Origin: Paraburkholderia phytofirmans OLGA172
Lineage (GTDB): Bacteria > Pseudomonadota > Gammaproteobacteria > Burkholderiales > Burkholderiaceae
DNA length: 64,000 nucleotides
NCBI RefSeq assembly: GCF_001634365.1
Contig: NZ_CP014578.1
Location: 1,922,001-1,986,000, forward strand
Direction: 5' to 3'
Shown: piece by piece, positions 27,207-35,763 of the stretch
How the letters are laid out: every line of letters begins with the position of its first letter
How positions within the stretch are numbered: position 1 is the stretch's first letter
The notes under the pieces: generated by a model
Database searches by the model: none
Told to the model about the DNA's origin: nothing
Seen by the model: the letters and a program-made list of their open reading frames with translations, nothing else
Program-made: the position numbers and the translations under genes

Positions 27207-27983
27207 ATGCGTATTCAGGACAAAGTCGTCGTTATCACCGGGGGCGCTTCGGGGCTTGGTTTGGCCACCGCGCTGTACCTCACGCAGGAAAAGGGCGCCC
27301 GTGTCGCTATTTTCGATTTGAATGTCGAAGCCGGTGAAAAGGCGGTAGCCGATATCGGCGCCGATCGCGCGATGTTCGTGCAAACGGACGTCAGCAGCGA
27401 AGAGTCGGTGCAAAAGTCTGTCGGCGAGGTCATGGCCCGCTTCGGCGCCATTCACGTCTGTATCAACGGCGCGGCCGTGCCGACCGCATTCAAGGTGTTG
27501 GGCAAGGAAGGCAAGGCAGCGCCGCTCGCAAAGTTCGCGCAGACGACCGCGGTCAATCTCAACGGCGTATTCAATGTGATGTCCAAATGCGCGGAGCAGA
27601 TGGCGAGCAATGACCCTGAGGCGGGCGAAGAGCGTGGCGTGGTGATTAACGTTTCCTCGGGCGCGGCGTACGAAGGTCAGATCGGGCAGAGCGCCTACGC
27701 GGCGACCAAGGCCGGCATCATCGGCATGAACATGCCGGCCGCGCGTGAACTCGGCGCGATTGGGGTGCGCGTCAACGCGATCGCCCCCGGCCTGTTCCTG
27801 ACGACTATGGTGGCGGGACTCGACGAGAAGGTGCTGACGATGCTCAAGGAGCAGATGGAAGCGCCGAAGCGTTTGGGCGACATGCGCGAGTTTGCGCACT
27901 GCTGCGCGTTCATTATCGAAAACGCTTACCTGAATGGCGAAACCATTCGTCTCGATGCTGCGTCGCGCATGCGTGCGAAATAG
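27207..27983 (+). CDS. SDR dehydrogenase, HSD10/3-hydroxyacyl-CoA dehydrogenase type
   Basis: 258 residues. Cofactor motif ITGGASGLGLATA, Asp in FDLNVEAGE (NAD preference), CINGAAV in place of the usual NNAG, and active-site Ser-Tyr-Lys in NVSSGAAYEG...SAYAATKAG. The overall pattern (AKFAQTTAVNLNGVFNVM, EERGVVINVSS) is that of HSD10-like 3-hydroxy-2-methylacyl-CoA dehydrogenases. This would be step three of beta-oxidation in the cluster and fits a 2-methyl-branched chain. It is 70 bp after the acyl-CoA dehydrogenase. Confidence 0.9.
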   Translation: MRIQDKVVVITGGASGLGLATALYLTQEKGARVAIFDLNVEAGEKAVADIGADRAMFVQTDVSSEESVQKSVGEVMARFGAIHVCINGAAVPTAFKVLGKEGKAAPLAKFAQTTAVNLNGVFNVMSKCAEQMASNDPEAGEERGVVINVSSGAAYEGQIGQSAYAATKAGIIGMNMPAARELGAIGVRVNAIAPGLFLTTMVAGLDEKVLTMLKEQMEAPKRLGDMREFAHCCAFIIENAYLNGETIRLDAASRMRAK

Positions 27984-28057
27984 AGTCGGTTGAGGATCGG
28001 TTCAGGATCGGTCGATCCCCGAACGTTTCAAAGACTGGTGCTGGAAGAGAGTAAAAA

Positions 28058-29611
28058 ATGAGATTGGCAGACTATTTCGATGCGGTAGCGCAGCTTCACC
28101 CGGACAACCTGGCGTTTGTCGACGGCGCCACCCGCATGACATACGGCGAGGCCCAAAAATACGTACATGCGGTAGCGCACTGCTTGACGCGCGCGCGCGC
28201 GGCAGGTGCGGGCACGCATGCGGCAATCTATGCGCCCAACGACTACCGGGTCAGTCTGCTGCACCTGGGTATCAACCTGGCCGACGCTGCGTGGCTGTCC
28301 GTCCACATTCGCAATTCGGTTGAGACTAACGCCGAGGTGCTCGACTACTTCGACACCGACATGGTGTTCTTTCACAGCTATTTTGAAAGCAGCATGCCGG
28401 TGCTGAAAGCGAAGCTGTCGAAAGCCAGACTGTATGTCTGCATCGACCGCGCATCGGAACACGGGATGTCGATGGATGAATGGCTGAAAGACTGCTGGAA
28501 GCCTTTCCGCAATCAGCCGGAGGACCCGGCCAAGCGTGCGTTCCTGCAACCTACCGGCGGCACGACCGGGCCGTCCAAGGGCGCGGTGCACACGCATCGG
28601 AGCCTCGAGTTCATGGGGCTGGGTCTCACTTCGGCGTTCGGCATCACGTCCAGTTCGCGGCACTTGTGCGTGGCGCCGCTGACGCATGCCGCCGGGCTGC
28701 TGGCGCTTGGCTTCACGATCAAGGGCGGTGTCAACATTCTCATGCCGGGTTTCGATCCAGATGCCGTGTTGAGCTTGATCGAAGCGGAAAAGATCACGCA
28801 CCTTTACCTGCCGCCTACCGCCGTCTACGGTCTGCTGGCGCATCCGAAGACCCGGAAGACGGACTTCTCTTCGTTGCAGGCCTTCATCGTCGGTGCGGCG
28901 CCGATCGCGCCGGAGAAGTTCAAGGAAGCAGTTCAAGTGTTTGGACCGGTCATGTATGAAAGCTTCGGGCAGACAGAGACGCTGGTGCCGATCCTGGTCA
29001 AAGGTCCTGCGGACTACCTGATGCCGGATGGCAGCTTCGACGAGGATGTGGTGAGGGCGGCGGGTAAAGCGGTCGACGTCGCGTGTCTCGCCATCATGGA
29101 CGCCGAAGGCAACCTGTTGCCTGCCGGTGAACGTGGCGAGATCGTCGTGCGCTCGTCGATGGTTATGCAGGGCTACTACAAGAAGCCGGACGACACGGCT
29201 GCGGTTTCGGCATTCGGCTGGCACCACACCACCGATGTCGGCGTGCGGGACGCACGGGGCTACGTCACCATCGTGGATCGCATGAAGGACATGATCGTCA
29301 CCGGCGGCTTCAATGTTTTTCCCGTCGAAATCGAGAAAGTCATTCAGAACCATCCCGCCGTTCTCGATTGCATTGTGATCGGCGTGCCGGATGACAAATG
29401 GGGCGAGGCGGTGAAAGCGGTGGTTCAGCGCAAGCCCGGGCTGACCGTTTCCGAAGAAGAGATCATGGCGCTCTGCAAGGAGCATCTGGGCAGCACGAAG
29501 ACGCCAAAGAGCGTCGAGTTCTGGGTCGACCTGCCGCGCAGCGCGGTGGGCAAGCTGCTCAAGAAAGACGTTCGGGAAAAGTACTGGGGTGAGCAGTGGC
29601 GATCGGTGTAG
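28058..29611 (+). CDS. AMP-forming acyl-CoA ligase
   Basis: 517 residues. ATP-binding P-loop PTGGTTGPSKGAVHTH, adenine loop YESFGQTET, hinge/A8 MVMQGYYKKPDDT ... TTDVGVRDARGYVTIVDRMKDMIVTGGFNVFPVEIE, and catalytic Lys near KLLKKDV at the end (A10, AVGKLLKKD). It would activate the acid made by the aldehyde dehydrogenase. Start ATG preceded by GAAGAGAGTAAAAA. The family has many substrates (fatty, aromatic, sterol side-chain acids), so only the activity class is firm. 74 bp after the SDR and 109 bp before the aldehyde dehydrogenase. Confidence 0.92.
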   Translation: MRLADYFDAVAQLHPDNLAFVDGATRMTYGEAQKYVHAVAHCLTRARAAGAGTHAAIYAPNDYRVSLLHLGINLADAAWLSVHIRNSVETNAEVLDYFDTDMVFFHSYFESSMPVLKAKLSKARLYVCIDRASEHGMSMDEWLKDCWKPFRNQPEDPAKRAFLQPTGGTTGPSKGAVHTHRSLEFMGLGLTSAFGITSSSRHLCVAPLTHAAGLLALGFTIKGGVNILMPGFDPDAVLSLIEAEKITHLYLPPTAVYGLLAHPKTRKTDFSSLQAFIVGAAPIAPEKFKEAVQVFGPVMYESFGQTETLVPILVKGPADYLMPDGSFDEDVVRAAGKAVDVACLAIMDAEGNLLPAGERGEIVVRSSMVMQGYYKKPDDTAAVSAFGWHHTTDVGVRDARGYVTIVDRMKDMIVTGGFNVFPVEIEKVIQNHPAVLDCIVIGVPDDKWGEAVKAVVQRKPGLTVSEEEIMALCKEHLGSTKTPKSVEFWVDLPRSAVGKLLKKDVREKYWGEQWRSV

Positions 29612-29720
29612 GTGCCGATCTACCGATCCGCTGCAGGCGTGCCGCCTGAAGCGCGAGATGTAGCGGGATACGTGCTCGATCGAGACCGCGCCGAGAAAGA
29701 GGGTGAACCGGAATGCCGAA

Positions 29721-31220
29721 ATGAACGATGCCATTGAAAATCTGCGGGACGTATTGGCCCGGCAGCGTGATGCATGCCGCGCCAGCCCCTATCCTGAGTT
29801 GAAGCAACGCAGGCGCGAGTTGAAAACGGTGCGAGAGGCCTTGAGCCGCTATCAGGATCGACTCGCGGCGGCGATGAGCGACGATTTCGGCCGCCGCTCC
29901 GAGTTCGAGTGCAAGATGCTGGACGTGATGTTTCCTGCGTTGCAGATCGACCATGCGCTTGCCAACCTGCGGCGTTGGATGAAGCCGCAACGGCGGCGCA
30001 CGGACTTGCTGTTTCGCACCAACAGCGCCAAAGTGGTCTACCAGCCTAAAGGCGTTGTCGGCGTGATCGCGGCATGGAATTTCCCGATCGTCGAGGCAGT
30101 GGGGCCGATGATCACGGCGCTCGCAGCGGGCAATCGGGTGATGATCAAGATGTCGGAATTCTCGCCCCGCAGCACGCTGGTTCTGTGCGAGATGCTGGCT
30201 GAGATATTTCCGGAAAATCAGGTGGCGGTGTTTGGCGGCGGCGTGGATGTTGCTCGGGCCTTTGCGAGCTTGCCGTTCGATCACATCGTGTTTACCGGTT
30301 CGCCTGCTGTCGGAAAAGAGATCATGCGTGCGGCGTCCACCAATCTGACACCTGTCACACTGGAGCTCGGCGGCAAGTCGCCTGCGATCGTCGCACCTTC
30401 AGCGTCGCTGGCGGCCGCGGCGCGCTCGATCGCGCACGGCAAGGCATTCAACGCGGGGCAGGCCTGCGTGGCACCGGATTATGCATTGGTGCCACGCGAT
30501 CGGATCGACGAATTCGTGGCAGCCGCAGTAAGCGCATTCCGACGCATGGTTCCCGACCCGGCCGGCGATCCGAACTACACGTACATCGCTTCCGACCGCC
30601 ACGCCACGCGCGTGCATGAGTTGCTCGCCGATGCGGTGGCCAAAGGCGCCACCGTCACCTCGTGCGGCACCGGCAACGGCAACGGCTCGCGAGCCGTGCC
30701 CATGCAGATCGTGACGAACGTGACGCCCCATATGCGGATCATGCAGGAAGAGCTGTTCAATCCCATCCTGCCGGTGATGGCCTGCGATTCGCTGGACGAA
30801 GGCATCCGGTACATCACGGCGCGGCCTCGTCCGCTGGCGTTGTACTACTACGGTACGGACGCGGGCGAAATCAAACGATTGGAGCAGGACGTTCACGCCG
30901 GTGGCATGACCGTCAACGATTGGGCATGGCACGTTTTCCAGGGTGACTTGCCGTTTGGCGGCACCGGCAATTCGGGAATTGGAAGCTGGCGCGGGCCGGA
31001 GGGATTCAGAGCGCTGTCGCACGGCAAGTCGGTATTTAGGATGAGGCGCTGGTTCCCGATCGGTCTGTTTCGTCCGCCCTACGGCACGCGCGTTCAACGG
31101 CTGATATCGAAGCTATTCCTTGGGTATCCCGACCCGGCCTTGAACATTCCGTGTTCATATGAAAATGAAGCCCGCCGGTATGGTTCGACGGCGCAAGACA
31201 TAAGCAGAGAGTCGACATGA
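29721..31220 (+). CDS. Aldehyde dehydrogenase, coniferyl-aldehyde-dehydrogenase type
   Basis: 499 residues from the ATG; a GTG 18 bases earlier is also possible and has AAAGAGG directly before it. NAD(P)-aldehyde dehydrogenase with VIAAWNFPIVEAVGP, FTGSPAVGKEIM, catalytic Glu in LELGGKSPAIV and catalytic Cys in AGQACVAPDYALV, then EELFNPILPV and LPFGGTGNSGIG. The AGQ-C-VAPDY pattern is that of the CalB-like class-3 group. It ends with a hydrophobic C-terminal segment that could attach it to the membrane. In the cluster it would convert the aldehyde from the GMC enzyme into the acid. Its stop overlaps the MFS start by 4 bases. Confidence 0.92.
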   Translation: MNDAIENLRDVLARQRDACRASPYPELKQRRRELKTVREALSRYQDRLAAAMSDDFGRRSEFECKMLDVMFPALQIDHALANLRRWMKPQRRRTDLLFRTNSAKVVYQPKGVVGVIAAWNFPIVEAVGPMITALAAGNRVMIKMSEFSPRSTLVLCEMLAEIFPENQVAVFGGGVDVARAFASLPFDHIVFTGSPAVGKEIMRAASTNLTPVTLELGGKSPAIVAPSASLAAAARSIAHGKAFNAGQACVAPDYALVPRDRIDEFVAAAVSAFRRMVPDPAGDPNYTYIASDRHATRVHELLADAVAKGATVTSCGTGNGNGSRAVPMQIVTNVTPHMRIMQEELFNPILPVMACDSLDEGIRYITARPRPLALYYYGTDAGEIKRLEQDVHAGGMTVNDWAWHVFQGDLPFGGTGNSGIGSWRGPEGFRALSHGKSVFRMRRWFPIGLFRPPYGTRVQRLISKLFLGYPDPALNIPCSYENEARRYGSTAQDISREST

Positions 31221-32518
31221 GAGCCCTACACCTGATCCAGGCCCGCGGGGCTTCCGGCGCCGGCGTGTACCAAGGTTCGAAAGCCTATGCGTGGACCGTG
31301 TTCGCCTTGAGCTTCGGATTGATTCTGTCGGACTACCTGTCGCGCCAGGCGGTGGGCGCCGTCTTCCCGTTTCTCAAACCGGTGTGGGGCGTATCGGATT
31401 CGCAACTGGGCGCGCTCGTCAGTATCGTGTCGCTGGTGGTCGGCGTGATGACCCTTCCGTTGTCGCTGATCGCGGATCGTTGGGGGCGCGTCAAAAGCAT
31501 TACGCTGATGGCGTTCGTCTGGTGCTTCGCCACCATCGCGTGTGGCATCGCGACCAGCTACACGCAGATGCTCGCGGCGCGCGCAATGGTGGGGTTTGGC
31601 GAGGCCGCCTATGCGGCGGCGGGCGCGGCTTTGCTTGCCCACACTTTCCCGGAAGACAAGCGTTCCGCGGTATTGGGGGCGTTTCAATCGGGCGGCATCT
31701 TCGGTTCCGTGATGGGCGTGGTGATTGGCGGTGCGGTCGCGAGCCAGTTCGGCTGGCGCTATGCCTTTTTCGCGGTCGGCGCGCCGGGCCTGCTGCTCGC
31801 CGTCCTTTACCCTTTCTTTGTTCGCGATTACCAGGTGCCTGCCTTGCAACAGGGCGCTTCGGGCCAGTGCGTCAATGGGCGGCCGCGGTTTGCCGAAGTA
31901 TTCAAACATGTGTTCGCCGCGCGCTCCGGCAACTTTACGTTCGCCGCGTTCGGTCTGCAGCTGGGGATCCCCGCCATTCTGATTGCATGGGTGCCGACAT
32001 ACTTCAATCGCTTCTACGGCTATGACCCGAAGAAGGCGAGCCTGATCGCGGCGGTGGTGGTGCTCCTGCTGGGTATGGGCATGCTCTTTGGAGGCGGCGT
32101 GGCCGATTGGCTGAGCAGGGGACGGCCTCGCTATCGGGCGCTCGTGCCTGCCGCTTACGCGCTGATTTCCGCGTTGATGCTGTTTGCGGCATTCGCATTG
32201 CCGCCTGGCTTAGCGGGGCTTGTGCTGCTGCTCGGCGGCGCGCTCTTCGCCGCGGCGCATGGGGGCGCCGCGGTGGCGATGCTGATCGACGTCACCAATC
32301 CCGCCGTTCACGCCACCGTGACGGCAACTGCGGTGCTGGGCGCCAATCTGCTTGGCACGGCACCAGGTCCGTATCTGGTGGGACTCCTTTCCGACGTGAC
32401 GAATCTGCGCACAGCGCTCACTGTTGCGCCGCTGATGTCGCTGAGCGCAGCGGTTCTATTTCTGCTTGCCGCGCGTTACTACGAAGCGGATATCGCCGCG
32501 AGGAAGGCTGCCGGCTAG
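31217..32518 (+). CDS. MFS transporter, Spinster-like
   Basis: 433 residues with 12 predicted hydrophobic segments. MFS motif A-like LIADRWGRVKSITLM after TM2, FGEAAYAAAGAALLAHTFPEDKRSAVLGAFQSGGIFGSVMGV broken over TM4-5, and FGGGVADWLSRGRPRYRA in the second half, as in spinster/hexuronate-like MFS. Its ATG overlaps the aldehyde dehydrogenase stop (ATGA), tying it to the operon. It probably imports the sulfated compound or a breakdown product through the inner membrane, since the sulfatase itself is cytoplasmic. Direction of transport is inference. Confidence 0.88.
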   Translation: MRALHLIQARGASGAGVYQGSKAYAWTVFALSFGLILSDYLSRQAVGAVFPFLKPVWGVSDSQLGALVSIVSLVVGVMTLPLSLIADRWGRVKSITLMAFVWCFATIACGIATSYTQMLAARAMVGFGEAAYAAAGAALLAHTFPEDKRSAVLGAFQSGGIFGSVMGVVIGGAVASQFGWRYAFFAVGAPGLLLAVLYPFFVRDYQVPALQQGASGQCVNGRPRFAEVFKHVFAARSGNFTFAAFGLQLGIPAILIAWVPTYFNRFYGYDPKKASLIAAVVVLLLGMGMLFGGGVADWLSRGRPRYRALVPAAYALISALMLFAAFALPPGLAGLVLLLGGALFAAAHGGAAVAMLIDVTNPAVHATVTATAVLGANLLGTAPGPYLVGLLSDVTNLRTALTVAPLMSLSAAVLFLLAARYYEADIAARKAAG

Positions 32519-32660
32519 GAACGGCAGCGGTTTTTGTCTGCGCGGCATGCGGCATGCCGTACGTCGTACGCCGCGCGATTCTGGCGACACTCTGAAAGAC
32601 CTCCTTTTTGGCCGCAATGACAGGCGCGGGAACCGCTCGTCCCATACGATTAGCCATCGA

Positions 32661-32690
32661 CGCAATACGGCCGGAGCCGGCCGTATTGCG
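32661..32690. terminator. Strong 14-bp hairpin between MFS and anSME genes
   Basis: Perfect inverted repeat CGCAATACGGCCGG / CCGGCCGTATTGCG with a 2-base centre, about 140 bp after the MFS stop and 100 bp before the anSME start. No T run follows on either strand, so it may be an attenuating or partial terminator, an mRNA processing/stability hairpin, or an operator. It means that anSME may be expressed at a different level from the upstream genes. Confidence 0.5.
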
Positions 32691-32791
32691 GGGCTGATTT
32701 AGTCAAATCTCAAGCGGGTTGCTTGTTCTTCAAAGGCCATAGCCATGACTTCTGCTTCGCACTACTGGGTGGCCGCCTGCCGCCGTCAAGC

Positions 32792-34060
32792 ATGAATGCC
32801 CCAACCGCGGCATCGCTGACCGGCATTCATCTGATGGCGAAGCCCATCGGCGCGCTTTGCAATCTCGATTGCGGCTATTGCTTTTACCTCGAGAAACAAA
32901 ACGCGTTTCCGCCACGCGAGCGCTTTCGTATGTCCGATGAGGTCCTTGAGGCTTACGTCCGGCGATATATTGCGGCTCAGTCGGCGCCTGAGGTCGAATT
33001 CACCTGGCAGGGCGGTGAACCCACCTTGCTGGGGCTGCAATTCTTCGAGCGCGCCGTGGCATTGCAGCGCAAGTTCGCTCAGGGCAAGCTGATTCGCAAC
33101 ACCTTGCAGACCAACGGCACCTTGCTCGACGACGAGTGGGGTGCGTTTCTTCGACGCGAGCGTTTTCTCGTGGGCGTCAGTCTGGATGGTCCGCGTGAGC
33201 TTAACGACGTGGCGCGCCCCGACAAGCGCGGCCATTCGAGTTACGACGACACCGTGCGTGGTTTGGCCGTCTTGTCGCGTCATGGCGTGGATTTCAATGT
33301 GCTGGTGACAATATCCAGCACCAATGTCCATCAGCCGTTGGAAATCTATCGTCATCTGAAGGAACTAGGCGCGCGTTTCATCCAGTTCAATCCGGTCGTC
33401 GAGCGGGTGGCTCAGCCTGAGGAAAAGGTCATCGGACTGCATTTTGCCGTGCCCCCGTCGCTCAGCTTGTCTGCCGTAGCGAAAGCGAAGCCAGTGGCAC
33501 GTAGAGAAACAGCGGTGACGTCGCTGACGGTGAGCGCGCTTGCGTACGGTGCATTTCTGTCCGCGGTATTCGATGAATGGGTTCGCAACGACGTTGGCAC
33601 GGTTCACGTGATGAACTTCGAATGGGCGCTCGCGTCGTGGTGCCAGTTGCCTGCGGGCGCGTGCATCTTCAGCCCGCGTTGCGGCAAAGCCGCCATCGTC
33701 GAGCACGACGGCAGTGTTTACGCTTGCGACCATTTCATGTACCCGGAATATCGCCTCGGCAACGTGATGTCGGACGACCTGGGCAGCATGATGTCCTCGC
33801 AGGTGCAGACCGACTTCGGCATGGCGAAGGAAACCTCGCTCCCCGCCAAATGTCTGCGCTGTGAATTCCGCTTCGCGTGCCATGGCGAGTGCCCCAAGAA
33901 CCGCTTTATCGAATCGGAAGACGGCGAACCGGGGCTCAATTATCTGTGCGCCGGCTATCAGGCCTATTTCCGTCACATCACACCCGCAATGAACATCATG
34001 GCGCGGTTGCTGGGGCAGGGCAAACCGGCGGACCAGGTGATGGACATCATCCGGTGCTGA
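32792..34060 (+). CDS. Radical-SAM sulfatase-maturating enzyme (anSME)
   Basis: 422 residues from ATG MNAPTAAS; a TTG 69 bases upstream adds a tail with no conserved content. Radical-SAM cluster motif Cys23-x3-Cys27-x2-Cys30 (CNLDCGYC) followed by FYLEK, then TWQGGEPTLLG (SAM binding) and LQTNGTLLD. The C-terminal SPASM domain carries extra cysteines: CGKAAIVEHDGSVYACDHF and C-LR-C-EFRFA-C-HGE-C, giving two auxiliary 4Fe-4S clusters. Enzymes of this type oxidise the sulfatase active-site Cys or Ser to formylglycine in the cytoplasm, using SAM, without oxygen. The cytoplasmic sulfatase of this cluster is the obvious client. Confidence 0.93.
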   Translation: MNAPTAASLTGIHLMAKPIGALCNLDCGYCFYLEKQNAFPPRERFRMSDEVLEAYVRRYIAAQSAPEVEFTWQGGEPTLLGLQFFERAVALQRKFAQGKLIRNTLQTNGTLLDDEWGAFLRRERFLVGVSLDGPRELNDVARPDKRGHSSYDDTVRGLAVLSRHGVDFNVLVTISSTNVHQPLEIYRHLKELGARFIQFNPVVERVAQPEEKVIGLHFAVPPSLSLSAVAKAKPVARRETAVTSLTVSALAYGAFLSAVFDEWVRNDVGTVHVMNFEWALASWCQLPAGACIFSPRCGKAAIVEHDGSVYACDHFMYPEYRLGNVMSDDLGSMMSSQVQTDFGMAKETSLPAKCLRCEFRFACHGECPKNRFIESEDGEPGLNYLCAGYQAYFRHITPAMNIMARLLGQGKPADQVMDIIRC

Positions 34061-34348
34061 CGCCGAACCCGCGATGTCTCGCCCGACGACCGCGGCGGGA
34101 CGTCCGGTCTGAATGATCATCCGATATGGCTGACGCGAACGACTTCAGACGCGTATTGGACAACGATGCTGCTTCGACGACCTGTCGTGCGGCGTTGACC
34201 GTTGAGGGCTGGTGAGCGGCTTACACAAGCCGTTCGGCGGCTGGCTGCTGACCACGAGTCTCGCAGGTTGCTGGTTTTGGAAAGTGATTCAGCACGGAAA
34301 TTTCTGGTTGCCACATGGACGCCGGATCAGGTAATCCAAGGAGACAAA

Positions 34349-35473
34349 ATGAAAAGAGGCTTTGCAGTTGCAATTGCAGTGGCAACAGTCGGTAGTACTG
34401 CGCATGCACAATCGTCGGTAACAATGTATGGGGCAGTGGATACGGGGTTGCTTTATCAGAATACTTCGGCGGCTTCGTACAATCCCGCCGCGCCGAATAC
34501 CGGCCACCTTTTCAAAATGAAAGACGGTGGCATCTATACCAGCATGCTCGGGTTCAAAGGTACGGAAGACCTGGGAGGCGGGTGGAAGACCAACTTCAAA
34601 TTGCAAGGTTCATTTGACAGTACCAGTGGCAAATTTGGGTTGAGCGGTACCGCCGGCGTGGCGGCGCAATTCAATCAGGAGGCGTCGGTTGGCCTGGCCG
34701 GCCCGTACGGGTCGCTCACCATGGGCCGGCAGATTATCCCGCTGACCTACGCGATGGCTTACACCGATGTGCGCCAGGGGGGCTACTTCGGCAGTATTTT
34801 TACCGCGCTGGTCAGCATGAATTCCGCTGCGGGCTGGCCCGGAACCAGTACGAACGCACAGCTTGGGGCGGTGTTCGACGACAACGCCATTGTCTATGTC
34901 TCCCCGAACTTCGGCGGCGTGACCGCCAGCCTCGAATACGCGCCGGGTGGCGTAGCGGGGCAGGCGCAGGGCAGCACACGAGAATCGGCGGTTTTGCAGT
35001 ACGACAACTATGGACTGAAACTCGCGGCAGCCTATTACAACGGGCATGATACCAATCCCAGTCCGACAAGCGTGGCGACCGGGCTGGACAACAACCGGTT
35101 CTACTACCTCGGTGCGCTGTATTCGATCAACGGCTTTACAGCCAGTACGTCGTTTAGCAACGGCCGCAATCCCGCCCATCCGAAGACCACTAATTTCGAC
35201 ATGATTTCCGGTGGCTTTGGCTATCGGTTCACGCCGGCTTTCGAGCTGACAAGCGGCGTGTATTACATCAAGGACGAAAACAACTCGGCGAACAAATCGA
35301 CCGAAATTGTGCTCGGCGCGAACTACAGTCTTTCCAAGGCGACCACGCTGTATGCCCAGGTGGGTTACGTGGACAACCGGGGCAAGATGAATCAGTCGGT
35401 TGAGTATGGGCAGCCCGTCGCGCCGGGTATGAATACGACAGCGGCGATGATTGGTATTCGAAAGCGATTTTGA
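34349..35473 (+). CDS. Outer-membrane general porin (Gram-negative porin family)
   Basis: 374 residues from ATG preceded by AAGGAGACAAA. Signal peptide MKRGFAVAIAVATVGSTAHA with cleavage before QSSVTMYG; SSVTMYGAVDTGLLY is the start of the 16-strand barrel in Burkholderia porins. LGFKGTEDLGGGWKTNFKLQ, NQEASVGLAGPYGSLTMGRQ, and the closing GIRKRF with a C-terminal Phe are typical. It follows the anSME gene by 288 bp and is probably the outer-membrane entry route for the cluster substrate, though general porins are common near catabolic genes. Confidence 0.94.
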   Translation: MKRGFAVAIAVATVGSTAHAQSSVTMYGAVDTGLLYQNTSAASYNPAAPNTGHLFKMKDGGIYTSMLGFKGTEDLGGGWKTNFKLQGSFDSTSGKFGLSGTAGVAAQFNQEASVGLAGPYGSLTMGRQIIPLTYAMAYTDVRQGGYFGSIFTALVSMNSAAGWPGTSTNAQLGAVFDDNAIVYVSPNFGGVTASLEYAPGGVAGQAQGSTRESAVLQYDNYGLKLAAAYYNGHDTNPSPTSVATGLDNNRFYYLGALYSINGFTASTSFSNGRNPAHPKTTNFDMISGGFGYRFTPAFELTSGVYYIKDENNSANKSTEIVLGANYSLSKATTLYAQVGYVDNRGKMNQSVEYGQPVAPGMNTTAAMIGIRKRF

Positions 35474-35763
35474 GCGTTCCCGCGTAAAGCGCCGCGCTGC
35501 CATGCCCCGTCCGACGTGTCGGGGGGCTGGCGGCGTCTCGGCAGGCGTGAGCGGAGCAGGGAGCGAACGATCGATAAACGCCCCCTTCATTATCAACATG
35601 TCGGCCACGCGCAGCCCATGATGCGCGATCATCAGTTCTCGATCCGCCCTATGATTAAGTTATCCCAGGGTGCGAGCTGGGCATCTCAGGTTCGCATCGG
35701 GCCATTCCGGAACAACTGCCTCGCTGGGCCAATAACTAATCGAACTCTCGACTGGAGAAGAAC

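Noticed and set aside
28028..29734. Long open minus-strand frame opposite the acyl-CoA ligase.
   Set aside because: Same reason: low-complexity antisense translation without start signal.
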